DNA of 64,000 nt from Olsenella_L kribbiana (GCF_036408795.1 NZ_JAZGJP010000002.1:124001-188000); one strand, 5' to 3'. Positions 40,237 to 49,710 are shown, numbered from the stretch's first letter. Program-made: numbers and translations. The notes: generated by a model from the sequence alone, not told the origin.

Positions 40237-41091
40237 TTACGCCTTCTCTTCTGCAGCGAGCGTCTCGTTCATGGATCCTGTGCGGTATCCCAGAAGGTCC
40301 ATCGTCACATAGGAGAAGCCGATCTTCTTGAGCTCATCTGCCACCTCGAGCCTCAAGTCAAGGAGCTTCTGGAGCTCATCGGGTGCAACCTCGATGCGGG
40401 CGATGGCGCCGGTCTTTCCCTCCTGATGGATCCTCACGCGGAGCTGGTGGAAGCCGAGGTCGAGCAGGAACTGCTCGGATTTGTCCACCATGGCAAGCTT
40501 CTGGCGCGTGATCTCCTCGCCGTAGACGAAGCGGGAGGAGAGGCAGGCAAAGGACTGCTTCTGCCAGGTCGGAAGGCCCATCTCGTGGCTGAGGTCTCGG
40601 ATTTCCTGCTTCCAGAGATTGGAATGGCGGAGAGGCGACTTCACGCCGAGCTCGGCCACGGCCTTGAGGCCGGGGCGGTAGTCTCCCTCATCGTCCATGT
40701 TCGAGCCTTCGAGGAGATAGGAGAAGCCTTCCTCGTCCTTCTTCTGAAGGATCTCCGAGAAGAACTCCTTCTTGCAGAGATAGCAGCGGTTCGTCGGGTT
40801 GTGGCTGAAGCCGGGGATATCGAGCTCCTCCGAGGCGACAGAGATATGGCGGATGCCTTCCTTCTGGCAGAAGTCCTCTGCCTCGTGGAATTCCCTTATC
40901 GGGAAGGATTCGGAGCGGGCGGTGATAGCGATTGCGTTGTCGCCGAGCGTGTCATGGGCGACCTTCAGAAGGAACGTCGAGTCGACGCCTCCGGAGAAGG
41001 CGACGGCGACCGATCCGAGCTCCTGAAGATATTGCTTGAGGGCATCGAGCTTTGCGTGCTCTTCTGCAGAAGCGGTGAATTCATCTGGCAT
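40237..41091 (-). CDS. larE: ATP-dependent sacrificial/cluster sulfur transferase LarE
   Basis: The 284-residue protein has the PP-loop SGGVDSTFLLKVAHD and later ACLSSRFVYGE. It adds sulfur to the pyridinium mononucleotide. Three cysteines are placed as in the [4Fe-4S]-dependent LarE type: the C-x2-C in NRCYLCKKEFF and the Cys of QSFACLSSR, rather than a single sacrificial Cys. This fits an anaerobe. ATG 41091 follows GGAAGGA. It is first in the operon. Confidence 0.93.
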   Translation of the reverse strand: MPDEFTASAEEHAKLDALKQYLQELGSVAVAFSGGVDSTFLLKVAHDTLGDNAIAITARSESFPIREFHEAEDFCQKEGIRHISVASEELDIPGFSHNPTNRCYLCKKEFFSEILQKKDEEGFSYLLEGSNMDDEGDYRPGLKAVAELGVKSPLRHSNLWKQEIRDLSHEMGLPTWQKQSFACLSSRFVYGEEITRQKLAMVDKSEQFLLDLGFHQLRVRIHQEGKTGAIARIEVAPDELQKLLDLRLEVADELKKIGFSYVTMDLLGYRTGSMNETLAAEEKA

Positions 41092-41195
41092 GTAGATCCT
41101 TCCGTACGTGGCTGTCACTCAAAGGGTAGCAAATAGGCAGGGTTTGCATGAGACTCTGTAACGTTCCGGACAGAAGAAATAGCGGGGCCTTAAAA

Positions 41196-41210
41196 CCTTA
41201 TAGTATAAGG
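41196..41210. promoter_or_regulatory. Perfect palindrome in the larE/BMP divergent promoter region
   Basis: CCTTATAGTATAAGG is a perfect 15-nt palindrome with a central G, about 30 nt before the plus-strand start at 41239 and 105 nt before larE. It includes TATAGT/TAGTAT, so a repressor here would block a -10 element. Regulator unknown. Confidence 0.5.
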
Positions 41211-41238
41211 GCTATGAGAACGTGCGTGAGGTGATAGC

Positions 41239-43194
41239 GTGGACGAGAACTACCGCAAGGCGATGAAGCAGGGCGAGCGCGACTGCAGGAGGGCGCAGGC
41301 GCAGGGCCGCCATCCCTATCTGACAGCGCTCGATTCGATCACGGGCGAGGAGTCGTTTGCCGGCGAGAAGCCGCTCGGCACGTTCGAGATTCCGCTCTCG
41401 CAGGTCGTGGGCACCCGTACGGAAGGCCGCCAGGTCGCGTTCTCGCGCACGTTCCTTCCGATCCTGCCCCAGAACTCCGAGTTCGCGATGAAGTGGTCGC
41501 ACCTCTACGACATACAGGTCACAGAAGGCTTCCGCGATCCGATCAAGGTCTATGAGTTCCTGCACCGCTTCTATGTGCTCGAAGGCAACAAGCGCACTTC
41601 TGTCATGAAGTACCTCGGTGCCAAGACGATCGAGGCTGAGGTCACACGCCTGGTCCCGAGCGAGGCCGATGGCACCTACAACGAGTTCCTTGCCTTCTTC
41701 AAGGTATGTCCGCTCTTCGAGATCGACTTCACCCGCGAAGGCTCCTATGCGAAGCTTGCTGCCTGTTTCGGCGAGGACCTCGAGCATCCCTGGCCCGATG
41801 AGCGTGTGCACTATCTGAGGAGCACCTACTACTTCTTCGAGGAGATGTTCCTGCGTGCTGGCGGCTGGCACCTCGATGTCACGGCGTCGGATGCCCTCCT
41901 CATCTATCTCTCCTTCTTCGGCCAGGACAATCTCCTCGAGACGCCGTCCCAGATCGTGCTCGAGCGCATCCAGAGGATCTGGAAGGAGCTTGTCTTCCAG
42001 GGCTCCACGCTCGACGGCGAGGAAGGTCCGGTCGTGCTCGTGGACGGGCCGAAGGTGGCTCCCCGGAGCCTCATCTCCCATGTCCTCGGGCGCCTGCCGC
42101 AAGGCAGCCAGAAGCCCGTCATCGCTGCCTTCATCCACGAGGAGACAGCAGCGGAGTCTGCCTGGGTGCGTGCGCATGAGGAAGGCAGGAAGGAGATGGC
42201 AGAGCGCCTCTCCGGCGTCGTCGAGACGCTTGCCTATGAGGGCTGCTCGGACGATACGGCAGTCGCCGGAGCCATCCAGGACGCCGTTGCCCAGGGAGCG
42301 AGCATCGTCTTCACGACGTCTCCTACCCTCATGCAGGCAACCGTGAAGGAAGCGGTCATGCACCCCGAGGTCCGCTTCCTGAACTGCTCGATTACGCTGC
42401 CGCACCAGTCGGTGCGCTCCTACTATGGGCGCATGTATGAGGCGAAGTTCGTGCTCGGTGCGCTTGCGGCAAGCCTCTCCGAGGATCACAGGCTCCTCTA
42501 CCATGCCCATGTCCCGATCTTCGGCACAGTATCGGAGATCGATGCCTTCGCGCTCGGAGCAGCCCTTGTCGACCCTGCAGCAGAGGTCCTGCTTTCCTGG
42601 TCGAAGCGCGGCGAGCAGACAGAGTTCTTCCAGGCAGACCTCGAGAAATGGCAGGGGGCTCCGCTCATCTCCGGAAACGATGTGACAGCCCCTGTCGGCG
42701 AGCCCTCTGCCTTCGGCCTCTTCACGCTCGAGGAGGGCCACGTCCACAACCTCGCCGTGCCGGTCTGGCACTGGGGCCGCTACTACGAGCTCATCATGAG
42801 GAGCATGCTGCAGGGGGCGCTTCCGCCGGCACTCCAGGATGGAGACGGCAGGCTCGAGCTGCCGAAGCCGACAGGAGATGCCCAGGCTGTGAGCTACTGG
42901 TATGGCCTTTCTTCCGGCGTGATCGATATCGTGCTCGCGCCGGGACTTCCTGAGTCCTCGAAGCGCCTTGTCGGGCTCCTCGAGCACGATATCAAGGCCC
43001 GGACCCTCGAGCCCTTTGCAGGCGAGATCGCGCTCCAGGATGGCAGGACGATCGACGGCACGAAGCTTGCACCGTCCGACATCGTCTCCTGCGACTGGCT
43101 CTGCCAGAATGTGCGGGGCGGCCTTCCTGGGGATTGGAAGCCGGCCGAAAGCTCGCTTCCCGAAGTGCCTCAGAACACCCAGAAAGGTGCGTGA
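41239..43194 (+). CDS. Cytoplasmic ParB-like/BMP-family binding protein fusion
   Basis: The 651-residue protein starts at GTG after GAGGTGATAG. It has no signal peptide or lipobox. Residues about 45-140 resemble a ParB-like nuclease/binding domain (IPLSQVVGTRTEGRQ, RDPIKVYEFLHRFYVLEGNKRTSVMKYLG, in part). Residues about 265-640 resemble the BMP/PnrA ligand-binding family (nucleoside-type), including FTTSPTLMQATVKEA and YEAKFVLGALAASLSE. A cytoplasmic location suggests ligand sensing rather than transport. It leads an operon with the next two genes (gaps of 3 and 16 nt). Confidence 0.75.
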   Translation: MDENYRKAMKQGERDCRRAQAQGRHPYLTALDSITGEESFAGEKPLGTFEIPLSQVVGTRTEGRQVAFSRTFLPILPQNSEFAMKWSHLYDIQVTEGFRDPIKVYEFLHRFYVLEGNKRTSVMKYLGAKTIEAEVTRLVPSEADGTYNEFLAFFKVCPLFEIDFTREGSYAKLAACFGEDLEHPWPDERVHYLRSTYYFFEEMFLRAGGWHLDVTASDALLIYLSFFGQDNLLETPSQIVLERIQRIWKELVFQGSTLDGEEGPVVLVDGPKVAPRSLISHVLGRLPQGSQKPVIAAFIHEETAAESAWVRAHEEGRKEMAERLSGVVETLAYEGCSDDTAVAGAIQDAVAQGASIVFTTSPTLMQATVKEAVMHPEVRFLNCSITLPHQSVRSYYGRMYEAKFVLGALAASLSEDHRLLYHAHVPIFGTVSEIDAFALGAALVDPAAEVLLSWSKRGEQTEFFQADLEKWQGAPLISGNDVTAPVGEPSAFGLFTLEEGHVHNLAVPVWHWGRYYELIMRSMLQGALPPALQDGDGRLELPKPTGDAQAVSYWYGLSSGVIDIVLAPGLPESSKRLVGLLEHDIKARTLEPFAGEIALQDGRTIDGTKLAPSDIVSCDWLCQNVRGGLPGDWKPAESSLPEVPQNTQKGA

Positions 43195-43197
43195 GGG

Positions 43198-43917
43198 ATG
43201 CGCATCCTTGCTATTGCCGACGTCGAAGAGAAGCTGCTCTGGGGCTCCTTCAACAGGCGCCGCTTCGAGGGCATAGACCTCATCCTTGCTGCAGGAGACC
43301 TCGATCCCGACTACCTCGAGTTCCTTGTTACGATGCTGAACAGGCCGCTTCTCTATGTGCATGGCAACCACGATGACAAGTTCAGGAAGTCGGCACCGGG
43401 AGGCTGCATCTGCCTCGACGGCTCCGTCTATGTCTACCAGGGCATCCGCATTGCAGGTCTTGCCGGCTCCCGGAAATACCGGGACGGCAAGTATATGTAT
43501 ACGGAGCGCGAGATGGCACGGCAGATCCGGCGCATTGACCCCCAGATCAGGCTTCTGGGAGGGCTCGATATCCTGCTCACGCATGCGCCGGAGCGCGGCG
43601 TCGGCGACCTCGAGGACCTGCCGCATCAGGGATTCGAGTGCTTCGATGAGTTCGTCGAGCGCTGGCATCCCCGCTACCACATTCATGGGCACGTGCATGC
43701 GAATTATATCCCGGACTTCAAGAGGGAGCGTGTGCTTGCATCCGGCACCCATGTGATCAATGCCTATGGCTATACGACGATCGATGTGCCTCCAGCGTCC
43801 CAGCTCTCCTATGGATGGAAGGAGTCCTGGGTGAACAGGCGCTGCCTCAAGAAGAGCGACGGGCTCACGGCCCAGGAGGCAGGCGTGCTCGGCGCCGGCC
43901 ACACGTATTTCGGCTGA
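43198..43917 (+). CDS. Calcineurin-like metallophosphoesterase
   Basis: The 239-residue protein has the metal motifs IADVEE (D near residue 8), AAGDLDPDYLEF, the GNHDD box (around residue 56), THAPERG and the HGHVH box. It is cytoplasmic and probably cleaves a phosphodiester. DVEE replaces the usual DxH, so the first metal ligand His is missing or substituted. It begins 3 nt after the BMP-fusion gene, which suggests joint work. Confidence 0.88.
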   Translation: MRILAIADVEEKLLWGSFNRRRFEGIDLILAAGDLDPDYLEFLVTMLNRPLLYVHGNHDDKFRKSAPGGCICLDGSVYVYQGIRIAGLAGSRKYRDGKYMYTEREMARQIRRIDPQIRLLGGLDILLTHAPERGVGDLEDLPHQGFECFDEFVERWHPRYHIHGHVHANYIPDFKRERVLASGTHVINAYGYTTIDVPPASQLSYGWKESWVNRRCLKKSDGLTAQEAGVLGAGHTYFG

Positions 43918-43933
43918 CCGGGAGGATCTCAGC

Positions 43934-45439
43934 ATGCATCGTTCATTCGTGCTCGCGCTCAACGACAGGCCTGGGTCCTTCCTGGCGCAGGAGCGGCTCT
44001 TCGCGGCCCATGGTCTCGATATCAAGCGTGTGAGCTACAACAAGGTCATCGATGTCCATACCCTCTTCATCGAGGCGGAGGGGGAGGAAGAGGCCCTCGA
44101 TGCAGCAGAAGCCGAGCTCAGGGAGCGCAGGGTGCTTGCCGGCCAGCGGCTCTGGGGTAGGGTCGTACTCCTCGAGTTCGAGCTGCCCGATGCAGAGGGG
44201 GCGCTGACACCCTTCCTCGAGCTCTGCGAGCGCTACGGCTTCTCGCTCACCTATCTCAATGCCCGTGCGAAGGACTACCACGTGGGTGCCGCCTTGGATG
44301 CCCTTGTATCTGAGCCTGAGCTGCCGGGTGCAGAGATCGTGCGCGCCGGCCTCTATGTGGAGGATCCGGCACGTCTCCAGGTCTTCCTCGACGAGGTACA
44401 GAGGATCTGCCCCTGCCGGCAGCTGCCGTTCGGGCGCGAAGGCTACCTGATCGACAACACGCTCTTCTACGAGCCATTCGCGAAGGACATCTCGAAGATC
44501 TGCGGCTTCACGGAGGCGCAGGCAAAACGGGTCATGGTGAACGCAAACAGGCTCATCCAGGTCCTCGAGACGACGAGTGCAGACCCGTTCAAGCCGTTCG
44601 ACTACATGCGCCAGTTCGCAGAAAGGATCGAGCGCTACCGGGGAGACGGGTACGCCGAGGCGGTGCGCACGACGCGCTTTACGGCGCCAGGCGGAGCCCA
44701 GTGCGCCCTGATTGAGCCGCCCTGCGGCTCTGATACCTGGATCCTCTTCGGCGACGAAGGCCTGCTCTTCGTCGATACTGGCTTTGCGGTCTACAGAGAC
44801 GAGCTGGCGCGCGAGATCGAGGCGCTCTGCCCGGGCTGGAAGCCGGGCGAGGGCACCGTCCTTCTGAGCCACGGAGATGCGGACCATTCGGGTGCCATCA
44901 ATCTTTTTGCCCATGCCCTTGCCTCGGAGCATGTGATCGAGAACTATGCACGGCAGCGCGAGGGACGTCCCGACTGGCGCGAGCGCGACCCGCGCGGCCT
45001 TGCCTATTCGAGGCTTGCAAACCTCTTCAGCCGCTATGAGCCGCCCGCGGCGGAGCTCTTCGAGAGCCTCGGCAAGCGTCCCGAAGGGGCAGATGAGCCT
45101 ATTGCCCGCTGCGTCGATGCAGACGGAGACCCTGTGACGCTCGACTTCGCCCCCTTCTCCTTCGAGGTCTATGAGGGGAAGGGCGGGCATGTGAAGGGCG
45201 AGACCGTCCTCATCGACCGGACGCAGCATCTCTGCGTCTCGGGCGACATCCTCATCAACATCCACGGAGAGACGCGTCCCCAGTCCGAGTTCAACCGCCT
45301 GGCACCGTTCCTGCTCACCCGTGTGGATGCGGTCCCCGATCTTGCCCGTGCCGAGCGCAAGTATCTGATCCGCCTTCTTGGTCCGGGGGTTTGGCAGATT
45401 CTCGGTGGTCACGGCGCTGTGCTCACAAGGCAGTCGTAG
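43934..45439 (+). CDS. ACT-domain/MBL-fold fusion protein
   Basis: The 501-residue protein opens with an ACT-like domain (residues 1-70, FVLALNDRPGSFLAQERLFAAHGLDI, in part), a second ACT-like stretch (about 80-155) and a C-terminal metallo-beta-lactamase domain (about 240-500) of the flavodiiron/ODP type with LLSHGDADHSGAIN (around 313) and VSGDILINIHGE. ACT domains bind amino acids, so the hydrolase or oxygen-reductase-like domain may be amino-acid controlled. GGAGGATC precedes the ATG. Third gene of the operon. Confidence 0.78.
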   Translation: MHRSFVLALNDRPGSFLAQERLFAAHGLDIKRVSYNKVIDVHTLFIEAEGEEEALDAAEAELRERRVLAGQRLWGRVVLLEFELPDAEGALTPFLELCERYGFSLTYLNARAKDYHVGAALDALVSEPELPGAEIVRAGLYVEDPARLQVFLDEVQRICPCRQLPFGREGYLIDNTLFYEPFAKDISKICGFTEAQAKRVMVNANRLIQVLETTSADPFKPFDYMRQFAERIERYRGDGYAEAVRTTRFTAPGGAQCALIEPPCGSDTWILFGDEGLLFVDTGFAVYRDELAREIEALCPGWKPGEGTVLLSHGDADHSGAINLFAHALASEHVIENYARQREGRPDWRERDPRGLAYSRLANLFSRYEPPAAELFESLGKRPEGADEPIARCVDADGDPVTLDFAPFSFEVYEGKGGHVKGETVLIDRTQHLCVSGDILINIHGETRPQSEFNRLAPFLLTRVDAVPDLARAERKYLIRLLGPGVWQILGGHGAVLTRQS

Positions 45440-45474
45440 GATTTCTGGGAGACCACGAGAGACAAGGGGAGACC

Positions 45475-46299
45475 ATGCCAAGCTGGACGAGGACAGAGCC
45501 GGTAGAGGCAGCATTCTTCGATGCAGACGGAACGCTCCTGTCGTTTGCGACGCACCAGATACCGGAATCGACGAAGCAGGCGCTGCACGAGCTCAAGCGG
45601 GCAGGTGTCAAGTGCTTCCTTGCGACAGGACGCCCTCCCTATCAGGTCGATATGATCGATATCGAGGACATGGAGGCCTTCATCCTCTTCAATGGCCAGT
45701 TCGTCCTGAACCGCTACGGCGTGATCTTCCAGCAGCCGATCGACCCCGACGATATCAGGGTCGTCGTCGACCAGGTGCACCAGGGCCTCTACAACTGCGC
45801 CTTCATGGAGGCGACGAAGTGCTATGTGAGCGGACGCGATGAGCTCCTCGAGCGTGCCTTCGAGGCAGCCAATATCGATATGCCGACAGAGGATATCGAC
45901 CAGGCGCTCGACCACGATATCATCCAGCTCAACATCTTCCTGGGACCCGGCAAGACCGACATCGTGACCAAGAACACGAAGCATCTGAAGCTCACGCGCT
46001 GGAGCCCGAACTTCGTCGATGCATTCCCGCTCGGCGGCGGCAAGGCCAGGGCGGTGGCCCGCATGCTCAGACACTACGAAATACCTCCCGAGCATGCCAT
46101 CTGCTTCGGAGACGGCGGCAACGACCTCGAGATGTTCGGCGTCGTCGGCACCTCCATCGCTATGGGCAATGGCAACCCCGAGGTGAAGGAGTTTGCCGAC
46201 TACGTGACAGACGATGTGGACCACGATGGCATCTGGAATGCCTGCGTGCGCCTCGGCCTCATTCCCGGCAAGCTCGGAGGGAATGGCGCGAACCAGTGA
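45475..46299 (+). CDS. HAD-superfamily (Cof-type) hydrolase
   Basis: The 274-residue protein has HAD motif I (AFFDADGTLL), motif II (LATGRP), and motif IV (CFGDGGNDLEMF), with the IIB cap (about 85-185). It probably dephosphorylates sugar phosphates or cofactors. ATG 45475 has GGGGAGACC upstream. Its stop overlaps the next gene's GTG. Confidence 0.88.
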   Translation: MPSWTRTEPVEAAFFDADGTLLSFATHQIPESTKQALHELKRAGVKCFLATGRPPYQVDMIDIEDMEAFILFNGQFVLNRYGVIFQQPIDPDDIRVVVDQVHQGLYNCAFMEATKCYVSGRDELLERAFEAANIDMPTEDIDQALDHDIIQLNIFLGPGKTDIVTKNTKHLKLTRWSPNFVDAFPLGGGKARAVARMLRHYEIPPEHAICFGDGGNDLEMFGVVGTSIAMGNGNPEVKEFADYVTDDVDHDGIWNACVRLGLIPGKLGGNGANQ

Positions 46300-47021
46300 A
46301 TCTCTTCGGTGCGCTCGTGAATGGCCTTGCGGCATCAGGCGGGGCATTTGTCGGCCTCACATTCCGGAGCCGGATCTCCGAGGACCTCGGCACCTTCCTG
46401 ATGAAGGGCATGGGGCTCTGCGTGATCCTGGTCGCCGTGGAAGGGATGATGAGAGACGCATCGGTCGTGACGATCACGCTCTCGGTTGCCTTGGGCGGCG
46501 CTCTTGGCCATGCGCTCGACCTCGACGCTCTGATCTCGCGCTTCGGCTCCTGGGTGGAGCAAAAGCTCGGCCCGGCGGCACCTGCCGAGCAGAAGGCAGC
46601 AAGCCCCGGCTTTGCCCGAGGCTTCGTCTCCTCGACGCTCTTCATCTGCGTGGGGTCGATGGCAATTGTGGGATCGCTCGAGGCGGGCCTTGAAGGCGAT
46701 GCATCGACGCTCTTCGCGAAGTCCTTGATTGACTGCGTCGTCTGCATGCTCATGGCGGCGACGCTCGGCTCGGGCACCGTGGCCTCAGGCCTCTGCGTCT
46801 TTGCCTATGAGGCTGTGCTCACGATCCTTGCAGGAGCGGTGGCGCCGTATCTCTCGGATGCGACCATCTCCCAGATGCTTGTCACAGGATCGCTCCTCCT
46901 TCTTGCCATTGCCTTCGATATGATGGACATCTGCCATATCAAGACAGCCAATCTCCTGCCGGCAGCCTTCCTGCCGCTTGTCCTCTATCCCCTGATATCG
47001 CTCGTGCCGGCGCTTGCCTGA
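46296..47021 (+). CDS. DUF554 membrane protein
   Basis: The 241-residue protein has about six to seven helices and typical DUF554 features (LFGALVNGLAASGGAFVGL, LGGALGHALDLDALISRFG, FCVGSMAIVGSLEAGL-like). Transport of small molecules has been suggested for the family but not shown. The GTG start at 46296 overlaps the HAD stop (GTGA), so translation is coupled. Confidence 0.82.
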   Translation: MNLFGALVNGLAASGGAFVGLTFRSRISEDLGTFLMKGMGLCVILVAVEGMMRDASVVTITLSVALGGALGHALDLDALISRFGSWVEQKLGPAAPAEQKAASPGFARGFVSSTLFICVGSMAIVGSLEAGLEGDASTLFAKSLIDCVVCMLMAATLGSGTVASGLCVFAYEAVLTILAGAVAPYLSDATISQMLVTGSLLLLAIAFDMMDICHIKTANLLPAAFLPLVLYPLISLVPALA

Positions 47022-47041
47022 GGCACAGAAAAGAAGCATCC

Positions 47042-47926
47042 ATGATTCAGGAAATCGCTCCGTACGTCTTCGACAATGCCTTCAAGGCGCTCGATCCCGA
47101 ACCAGGAGACTATGTCCTCCACTATGCTGCCAATGCGTCCTGGACAGGGGCAGACAGCATGCGGGTGCACGGCAAGGGTATGCTTGCGCAGGAACGTGAT
47201 GGAGAGCTCGTGCTGCCGAAGCTTGCGGACTACGCACGGAAGCCTTCCTGTGTCTATCTCTTCTCGATCGACGACAAGCGATTCTTCCTTGCGACCGATG
47301 TGCTCGTCGAGGTCAAGGGATCCTTCCGCTACCTCTCCGTCTCAGGCTGCCGGTTCTATGAGCCACGCTGGCTGGCATTCGCTGCCATCACGGGCTACCA
47401 GCTCTGGGACTGGCGGCAGCACAACCGCTACTGCGGTGCGTGCGCCGCCCCTCTTGTCCATGCACCGCGTTCCCGCGAGCTTGTCTGTCCGTCCTGCGGA
47501 AACATCGTCTATCCCCGCATTAACATCGGCGTGATCGTCGCAATCGTGGACGGCGAGAGGCTCCTCCTCACGAAGTATGCCGGAAGACGCATCACGCACT
47601 ATGCGCTTGTCGCCGGCTATACTGAGGTTGGAGAGACGCTCGAGGAGTGCTGCCGGCGCGAGATCGCAGAGGAGGTCGGCCTTTCCGTCAAGGACCTCAC
47701 CTATGTCACGGACCAGCCCTGGTCCTTCTCGGATACCCTGCTTGTCGGCTTCTTCGCCAGGCTCGACGGCTCGGACGAGCTCACGGTCGACGAAGGGGAG
47801 CTCAGCCTCGCCGAGTGGGTCGAGAGGAAAGATCTTCCGAAGACGCATGAGGACACCTCGAGCATGACAAACTGGATGATCGAGCTCTTCGCGAAAGGGG
47901 AGGACCCGTTCAGCAGGAAGGCTTAG
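47042..47926 (+). CDS. nudC: NAD+ diphosphatase / NAD-cap decapping enzyme NudC
   Basis: The 294-residue protein has a four-Cys zinc ribbon (CGACAAPL then CPSCGNIVYPRI), the Nudix box (GYTEVGETLEECCRREI then AEEVG), and the NudC-specific SQPWPFP-like segment seen as TDQPWSFSDTLL. It hydrolyses NAD(H) and removes NAD caps from RNA. It ends the run of six co-directional genes. Confidence 0.88.
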   Translation: MIQEIAPYVFDNAFKALDPEPGDYVLHYAANASWTGADSMRVHGKGMLAQERDGELVLPKLADYARKPSCVYLFSIDDKRFFLATDVLVEVKGSFRYLSVSGCRFYEPRWLAFAAITGYQLWDWRQHNRYCGACAAPLVHAPRSRELVCPSCGNIVYPRINIGVIVAIVDGERLLLTKYAGRRITHYALVAGYTEVGETLEECCRREIAEEVGLSVKDLTYVTDQPWSFSDTLLVGFFARLDGSDELTVDEGELSLAEWVERKDLPKTHEDTSSMTNWMIELFAKGEDPFSRKA

Positions 47927-47952
47927 GCCATTGGAAGCAAGCCATACAGAAT

Positions 47953-47984
47953 GAAGCCCCGGAGCATATGCGCTTCGGGGCTTC
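47953..47984. terminator. Bidirectional terminator
   Basis: GAAGCCCCG and CGGGGCTTC form the outer stem with an inner AGC/GCT pair around ATAT, between nudC and the convergent OPT gene. Confidence 0.8.
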
Positions 47985-48009
47985 CTGCATGGTGCGTGTG
48001 CCGATTGCC

Positions 48010-49710
48010 CTAGCCGGCAAGGCCTGCGGCAACGGCGATGAAGGCGATGATGACACCGACGATGGACTCGCCACCAAGGACGCCCGAGGCAACGACAAGT
48101 CCTGCCTCGTCTGCCTCCTTCTGGGCCTCCTGAGCTTCTGCTTCAGGCATGCCCGTCCTGCGGGCACGCTGGATACGATCGTAGACCTGCTTTGCGAGAG
48201 CGCCGAGGAAGGCTGTGAAGCTCATGTAGAAGGGAAGATACACGCCAAGCCCTATGAGCATGGCAGGAAGGCCTGCCCAGTAGAGCGCGATACCGGAAAT
48301 GAGCCCCACCCAGAAGGCAGGCAGGCTCGGGATTCCTGACACCATGGTCGCAACGACCGATGCCTGGGCAGAGACGAACTCCTTGCCAGGGCCGAAGGCA
48401 TCAGGCCCATAGGCAGAGACGAGCGCGACCATCACGGCTGCAGCGACGATGGCACCGATGATGCCGCCCAGAGCCTGCCCCAGCCATTGGGCCCTCGGAT
48501 CGGTGCCGAGGATGGCGCCAGCCTTGAAGTCATTCATGACGTCTCCTGCAAGGCCGCAGGCGACAGCGACGATGCCGGCCACGAAGAAGAGCTTCACCTG
48601 GGCCACGCCGGAGAGGGCAGCGACGGCGAGAAGGGCCATGAGGCCGAAGATCTCCATCGGGTCGATGCCGGTCTGGCCGCATGACTGTGCACTCATGATC
48701 GTTGCGACGAAGGCAAAGAGCACGACGACGATGGCGGGAAGAGGGCCCAAGCCGAGGGCAAAGCAGACAAGGAGTGCCACGGCGGCCGCGGCGATGCCGA
48801 AGATGCCCGCATCGAGGCGGAGAGACCCTGTCGCAAGGGAATAGGGGGAGTCCTTCTCCTCGGTGGCTTCATGCCTGAGTCCTGAGACGATCGTCTTCGC
48901 TTCGGGCAGGATGTCCTTCGCGACGGTCGCTGTGCCAGAGCCCATCATGAGGCCCATGCCGAGGGAGGAGACGATGCCCCGGGCCGTGGCGATATCCCAG
49001 AGTCCTGCTGCAGAGCCGCCGACGATGAGGCCGAAGTTCGAGAAGAGGGCTCCTGCAAACCAGAAGAGGACCGGCACCCAGCCGACGAGGAAGCCGACGG
49101 AGAGCATCATCGGCGAGTTGTAGATGCCGAAGGTGATGCCGGGAATGGGGAGTGCGGCGAGCATCGTGGGCAGGGCGCCCACGCCGTCGCGCAGGACGCT
49201 CCAGAGGCCGGCCACACCCATCGAGCAGAAGAGCTCGCGTCCCGTGGCACCTCCTGCCTCGGTCGCGCGCAGCGTCTCTGCGGCAGCCGTGCCGGTCGGG
49301 AATTCGAGCGCGGCATCGACGATGAAGTGGCGATGGATGAGCGCAGTGGAGATGAGGCCCAGGATGGTGCCGGCAAGGGCGACGAGGAAGATCTCGGTCC
49401 AGCCGATCTGGTCTCCCAGCCCCAGCATCCAGGCACCGGGGATCGTGAAGGCAAGGCCGCCTGCGACCATAGCGCCAGCGCTCATGATCGTGTGCGTGAC
49501 ATTCGCTTCATTCAAGGTCGTATGGCCCAGAAGCTTCAGGAAGAAGAGGGAGATGACGGCCGCGAAGACGATGGGCCAGGGAAGGGCTCCGAGCTTCAGC
49601 GCCGTGTAGACGGACGAGGCCGTGATGATGACACAGCCGATGCAGCCGATAAGGGCACCCCTGAGGGTGAGCTGCCCCTGCCATGAGGCAGAATGCGTAG
49701 CGTTCTTCAA
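48010..49710 (-). CDS. OPT-family oligopeptide/metal-chelate transporter
   Basis: The 566-residue membrane protein has about 15 helices. Family features are QLTLRGALIGCIGCVIITASS, EFPTGTAAAETLRA and the repeated VVGLWSxxRDG-like turn (GLWSVLRDGVG). OPT proteins take up peptides or metal complexes with protons. The start is TTG 49710 with AAGGAG 6 nt upstream; the longer frame has no site. It is divergent from coaX. Confidence 0.87.
   Translation of the reverse strand: MKNATHSASWQGQLTLRGALIGCIGCVIITASSVYTALKLGALPWPIVFAAVISLFFLKLLGHTTLNEANVTHTIMSAGAMVAGGLAFTIPGAWMLGLGDQIGWTEIFLVALAGTILGLISTALIHRHFIVDAALEFPTGTAAAETLRATEAGGATGRELFCSMGVAGLWSVLRDGVGALPTMLAALPIPGITFGIYNSPMMLSVGFLVGWVPVLFWFAGALFSNFGLIVGGSAAGLWDIATARGIVSSLGMGLMMGSGTATVAKDILPEAKTIVSGLRHEATEEKDSPYSLATGSLRLDAGIFGIAAAAVALLVCFALGLGPLPAIVVVLFAFVATIMSAQSCGQTGIDPMEIFGLMALLAVAALSGVAQVKLFFVAGIVAVACGLAGDVMNDFKAGAILGTDPRAQWLGQALGGIIGAIVAAAVMVALVSAYGPDAFGPGKEFVSAQASVVATMVSGIPSLPAFWVGLISGIALYWAGLPAMLIGLGVYLPFYMSFTAFLGALAKQVYDRIQRARRTGMPEAEAQEAQKEADEAGLVVASGVLGGESIVGVIIAFIAVAAGLAG

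Noticed and set aside
41212..44025. Very long open frame (about 937 codons) opposite the BMP-fusion and phosphoesterase genes
   Set aside because: It is the antisense shadow of two well-supported genes; high GC and codon bias remove stops from the opposite strand. It has no ribosome site or family similarity.
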